Shown here: positions 59,598 through 64,000 of the stretch, piece after piece
Layout of the letters: every line of letters starts with the position of its first letter
Numbering within the stretch: position 1 is the stretch's first letter
From: Gemmatimonadota bacterium
GTDB taxonomy: Bacteria; Gemmatimonadota; Gemmatimonadetes; Gemmatimonadales; GWC2-71-9
NCBI GenBank assembly: GCA_029863245.1
Contig: JAOTVV010000001.1
Location: forward strand, 124,001-188,000
Length of the DNA stretch: 64,000 bases
Direction of reading: 5' to 3'
Made by a program: the position numbers and the translations under genes
Notes under the pieces: model-generated
Told to the model about the DNA's origin: nothing
Database searches by the model: none
The model's input: only the letters and a program-made list of their open reading frames with translations

Positions 59598-61166
59598 TCA
59601 GGTGACGGGGTCCACGGCGTCTGGCGGCGATGCCCGCGCGGTCCGCGACGCCAGCCAGCGGTTGACCAGCAGCAGGGCCAGCAACACGACACCCCACTGG
59701 GCAACCAGCGTCCCGACATTGGCCTCCCGCAGGGGATCGAGCCACCCGGCGAGGTCGGCGCCTCGCACCTGGTAGAACCACCACCCGAGCAAGACCAGCG
59801 CTTCGAGGGGCACGACTACGCCAATCACCACGTCCCACCACCGCCCGATACGAATGTCGGAGTCCTCGTGATTCAACTGCTCCTCGCGGAACCGGCGCAC
59901 CCCGTAGGTGATGATGGCGATGGCGAAGAAGAGTCCGGAGAGCATGAGCGCCACGCCCCACACGAAGTCCTGATTGTGGAGAAACCGGAGGGACAGGGCC
60001 GAAGGGAGTCCCAGCAGGAAACCGCCCACACCAACGACCCGGATGGCGTGGGGGCGCGACATCCCCGCATCCCGTAGCACCCGGCTGGCGAGTTCGATCA
60101 TGGCGATGAGGCTCGTGAACGCCGCGAACGACAGGGCCAGGAAAAACACGATCATTAGGCCCCGTCCCCACGGCAGTGTGGCGAAGAGCTGTGGCATCCA
60201 GATGAACGTGAGGCCCTCGTTCCCCTGACTGAAGATCGTTTCTTGCATCAGCTCCGGCGTGAGGCTGGCCCCCCCGCGCACCGCCTCGGCCAGTGCCGGA
60301 TACGCGCCGAGAGCCTCGGTGTCCGTGGCCAGATTCGCGACGAGTTGCGGTACGACGGCGAAGACCGTGCACAGCACCATGATCCCCGCCAGGAGCGAAA
60401 CGGTGTTGTTCGCTACGGGCAGCACGAACGCGTTCAGGGCGGTATCCTCTCGGACGCGCAAGTAGGCTGCGTAGGCCAGGATTAGTCCCCAGCCCGCCCC
60501 GGTGTCCCAGGCGTTCTGCGTGAGTGCCTCGATCCAGATCTGTGCCTTCCCGAGATGGGCCCAATCGACCGTGAAGAGATACTGGAGCCCGTCCGCCGAC
60601 CCGGGCAGCGTCACCGCTCGGATCGCCAGCACCACGACCAGCACGATGAGCGTCGGCATCAGCACTCTCGCCACACGTTCGATGGCGCGCACACCCCGCC
60701 CCACGACGATGACGCCGCACCCCATGGCCACCCCGTGGGTGAGCACCGGCCACCACGAGCCTGTGTACGCGTTCCAGAATGCGCCAGGCTCCGTGCGCGG
60801 AATCTCGCCCGCCACCGAGGCGACGATGTAGCGCAGCGTCCAGCCGGCCACCACGGAGTAGTAGAACATGATCGCCGTCGCGACGAAGGCGATGAACGCG
60901 CCCATCCAAGCCCACCGGGGTCCCATGAGGCGTAGGAACGCGCCGACCGGCCCCAGGCGGGTCTTACGTCCCGCACCGAACTCCACGAGGATGAGCGGGA
61001 TCGACCACAGGAACAAGAAGACAACCCAGGCAACGATGAACTCTCCGCCGCCGTTCTGCGCTACGATCCTGGGAAACCGCCAGATATTTCCCGTCCCGAC
61101 CGCCATGCCCAGCATGGCGAGCATCATCAACCAACGGGAGGAGAAGGCCTCGCGTGGCTGCCTCAT
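59598..61166 (-). CDS. Sodium-dependent transporter, neurotransmitter:sodium symporter family
   Basis: 522 residues and 12 predicted membrane segments. The family signature is in segment 1, AMLGMAVGTGNIWRFPRIVAQNGGGEFI. IPLILVEFGAGRKTRLGPVGAF marks segment 2, and NAWDTGAGWGLILAYAAYL marks segment 6. Bacterial members take up amino acids with Na+. Its place 6 bases after a cytosolic peptidase suggests an amino-acid link, but the substrate cannot be read from sequence. Confidence 0.93.
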   Translation of the reverse strand: MRQPREAFSSRWLMMLAMLGMAVGTGNIWRFPRIVAQNGGGEFIVAWVVFLFLWSIPLILVEFGAGRKTRLGPVGAFLRLMGPRWAWMGAFIAFVATAIMFYYSVVAGWTLRYIVASVAGEIPRTEPGAFWNAYTGSWWPVLTHGVAMGCGVIVVGRGVRAIERVARVLMPTLIVLVVVLAIRAVTLPGSADGLQYLFTVDWAHLGKAQIWIEALTQNAWDTGAGWGLILAYAAYLRVREDTALNAFVLPVANNTVSLLAGIMVLCTVFAVVPQLVANLATDTEALGAYPALAEAVRGGASLTPELMQETIFSQGNEGLTFIWMPQLFATLPWGRGLMIVFFLALSFAAFTSLIAMIELASRVLRDAGMSRPHAIRVVGVGGFLLGLPSALSLRFLHNQDFVWGVALMLSGLFFAIAIITYGVRRFREEQLNHEDSDIRIGRWWDVVIGVVVPLEALVLLGWWFYQVRGADLAGWLDPLREANVGTLVAQWGVVLLALLLVNRWLASRTARASPPDAVDPVT

Positions 61167-61172
61167 GTCACA

Positions 61173-62626
61173 TCAATCCAAGATGGCGATGGTCCGGTCC
61201 GCCACCGCCGCAAACGAGAGCGGAGCACCGCATACCTGCTGGGCAATCTCGTCGGCGGTGTCCGTCTGCCCGCGGTGCATCCACGCCTGCACCTCGGTCC
61301 CTGCCCGGGGATTGCGATACCAGTCCTCGTCGTATCGCTCCACCAGGAAACGCGACAGCGCTGCCTCCAGCTGCCAGGCCCGAAGGTAGCGCGCGGAGTA
61401 GAAGCCGGGGTCGACATCAACCAGATAATCGTCCGCCGAGTACCGGAACTTCGTGGCATCGGTGAGATAGTCGGCGTAACGCTCGGATACTGCGCCGAGA
61501 TCGCTCGAGTGCAGCTCCAGCTCGTAGTTGATCTTCGCCGCGTATCGCCGGGCAAGAAACAGCTCTCCCACGGCCAACTCGTGGGCCAGCGAGGCCGCAT
61601 CGTCCGCCGACAGCCCGCCGTACCGCCTGAGCCACCCCAGATCGAGCGTGAGGTGATCCCACAGCATGGCGTATCCCTCGGTGACCGAGTTGTCTCCGAG
61701 CCACCGGGCTGCGAAGGGCAGCGTTTCCGAAACGGACGCGAAGTGCATGGCATGCCCGAGCTCGTGCCAGAACGTCCGATAGTCGCTATGGCCGCCCCGA
61801 GGGCGGAGCACGAGATACACCTCGTGCGGTACACGGACCGGCACGCAGAACGCCCGGGCCTGCTTGCCCTCCCGCTCTTCAGTATCGAACCGAACGCGGC
61901 CACCGATCGTGGGATCCAATCCCATCTCGCACATCTGCCCCACCGCGGTCTCCACGAGCGCGCCAGACGGAAACGCAACGTCGAATCCGTCGGCGCGGAA
62001 CAACCACGCCGCATCCGACCGGACGAGCGCGTCGATGCCCGCACCGATGCGGCGGCGCGCGAGGCGGGCCAGGCCGTCGAGGTACGGGGCTTCCGTGCAC
62101 GCCAGGAAGTCCCGCGCCTGTCGGGCCAACGCGTCCAGATCGACGCCGGACAACGACGCCACCGTATCGACGTAGGTACCGAGTCCCAACGTCGCGACCA
62201 CCTCGTGCTCCGTGCGAAAACGATCGAGGCGGATAGTGTTCAACGCGGCCGACACCGCCCGGGCCCGGGCGGTGTCCAGGGCGATCCGCAGATCGCGCTC
62301 CGGCATGTTCGCGATCTCGATCGGCGCGCGAAGAAACGGAATCCGACGCCCGGCAACTTCGAGCTCGGCGCCCTGCTCCCACACCAGTTGCCGTTCCTGG
62401 TGGGTGGCCACCGCTCGTCCCACCCGCACGTCGACCACCCACTCGAGCAGCGGCCGTGAACCGGATGCCCGCGCCGCCTCGAGTGCATCATCGCTCGCGA
62501 CGTCCGCGTAGCGATCGTAGATCGCGTGGAACGTAGGATCTTGTTTGAGGCCGGCGCCGGTGAGGTAGTATTCGAGCCCGAGCTCCTCGTGCATCGCCTC
62601 ACCACGCGCGAGGAGCGTTTCGAGCT

Positions 62627-62630
<4 letters not shown>
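61173..62630 (-). CDS. M3-like zinc metallopeptidase (gluzincin)
   Basis: 485 residues, mostly helical. The zinc site is [17 protein letters not shown], with the third ligand glutamate likely in [18 protein letters not shown]. This is the oligopeptidase/PepF-like pattern. Shorter than classic M3 enzymes (about 600 or more residues), it lacks part of the N-terminal helical lobe. No signal peptide, so it would cut peptides in the cytoplasm. Its ATG overlaps the glycyl-tRNA synthetase stop (ATGA), and the transporter gene follows. Confidence 0.87.
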
Positions 62631-63988
<1,358 letters not shown>

Positions 63989-64000
63989 TTGAGTGAGGTC

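Overview
This is a dense, high-GC bacterial chromosome segment, about two thirds G+C by eye. It carries roughly 60 protein genes, one structural RNA and two genes that look broken. I see no insertion sequence, integrase, phage block, CRISPR array, tRNA or rRNA. The gene content suggests a Gemmatimonadota-like organism. That inference rests on a GWxTD-domain protein, two membrane Ser/Thr kinases with zinc-ribbon N-termini (one with PEGA and TonB-like C-terminal parts), MglA/MglB polarity proteins, a bacillithiol deacetylase, a B12-dependent ribonucleotide reductase, two histone-deacetylase-fold hydrolases and many GTGA start/stop overlaps. It is drawn from families and style, not from a database match.

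Layout. 1-5.7 kb (+): the tail of an unknown gene, a MacB-type ABC permease, bshB1, a cysteine desulfurase overlapping mnmA (tRNA 2-thiouridylation), a small unknown protein, an OsmC protein and a small holin-IV-type membrane protein. 5.7-11.2 kb: YjbQ (-), a CPA2 K+/H+ antiporter (+), an HDAC-fold hydrolase (-) and two lipoproteins (+). 11.2-19.3 kb (-): grpE-dnaJ behind a TATAAT promoter; pgsA-cinA; mglB-mglA; and the SRP RNA-dnaX-ybaB-recR block, whose order matches that known in Bacillus. 19.3-24.2 kb (-): two complete potassium uptake systems back to back (KtrB/KtrA-like, then TrkA/TrkH). 24.2-35.2 kb (-): a threonine aldolase, YihY and YtxH membrane proteins, sirtuin-pyruvate kinase-MBL hydrolase, ispG, small membrane and zinc-ribbon proteins, nrdJ and a broken gamma-carbonic anhydrase gene.

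35.2-44.8 kb is the most unusual part. On the minus strand lie a Zn-ribbon/kinase/PEGA/TonB-like protein and a GWxTD protein. Diverging from them is a tight plus-strand operon: zinc-ribbon/double-FHA protein, Zn-ribbon Ser/Thr kinase, PP2C phosphatase, and an FHA-TM-coiled-coil-trypsin-like protease. The last three each have one predicted membrane segment. It looks like a complete write/erase/read phospho-threonine circuit whose output is an extracytoplasmic protease.

44.8-50.9 kb: anmK-murQ (MurNAc recycling) facing a gamma-glutamyltransferase, then a glycine-zipper lipoprotein and class I fructose-bisphosphate aldolase. 50.9-64 kb (-): two long runs. glyQS - M3-like peptidase - NSS transporter - zincin - receiver-like protein is followed by two small proteins, one with a ubiquitin-like pattern. 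Next come HDAC-fold hydrolase - methyltransferase - priA - unknown - pyruvoyl arginine decarboxylase - agmatinase - ccdA. Decarboxylase plus agmatinase give arginine to agmatine to putrescine.

Starts were chosen from conserved N-termini, visible ribosome sites and stop/start overlaps. Residue positions are estimates counted by eye.
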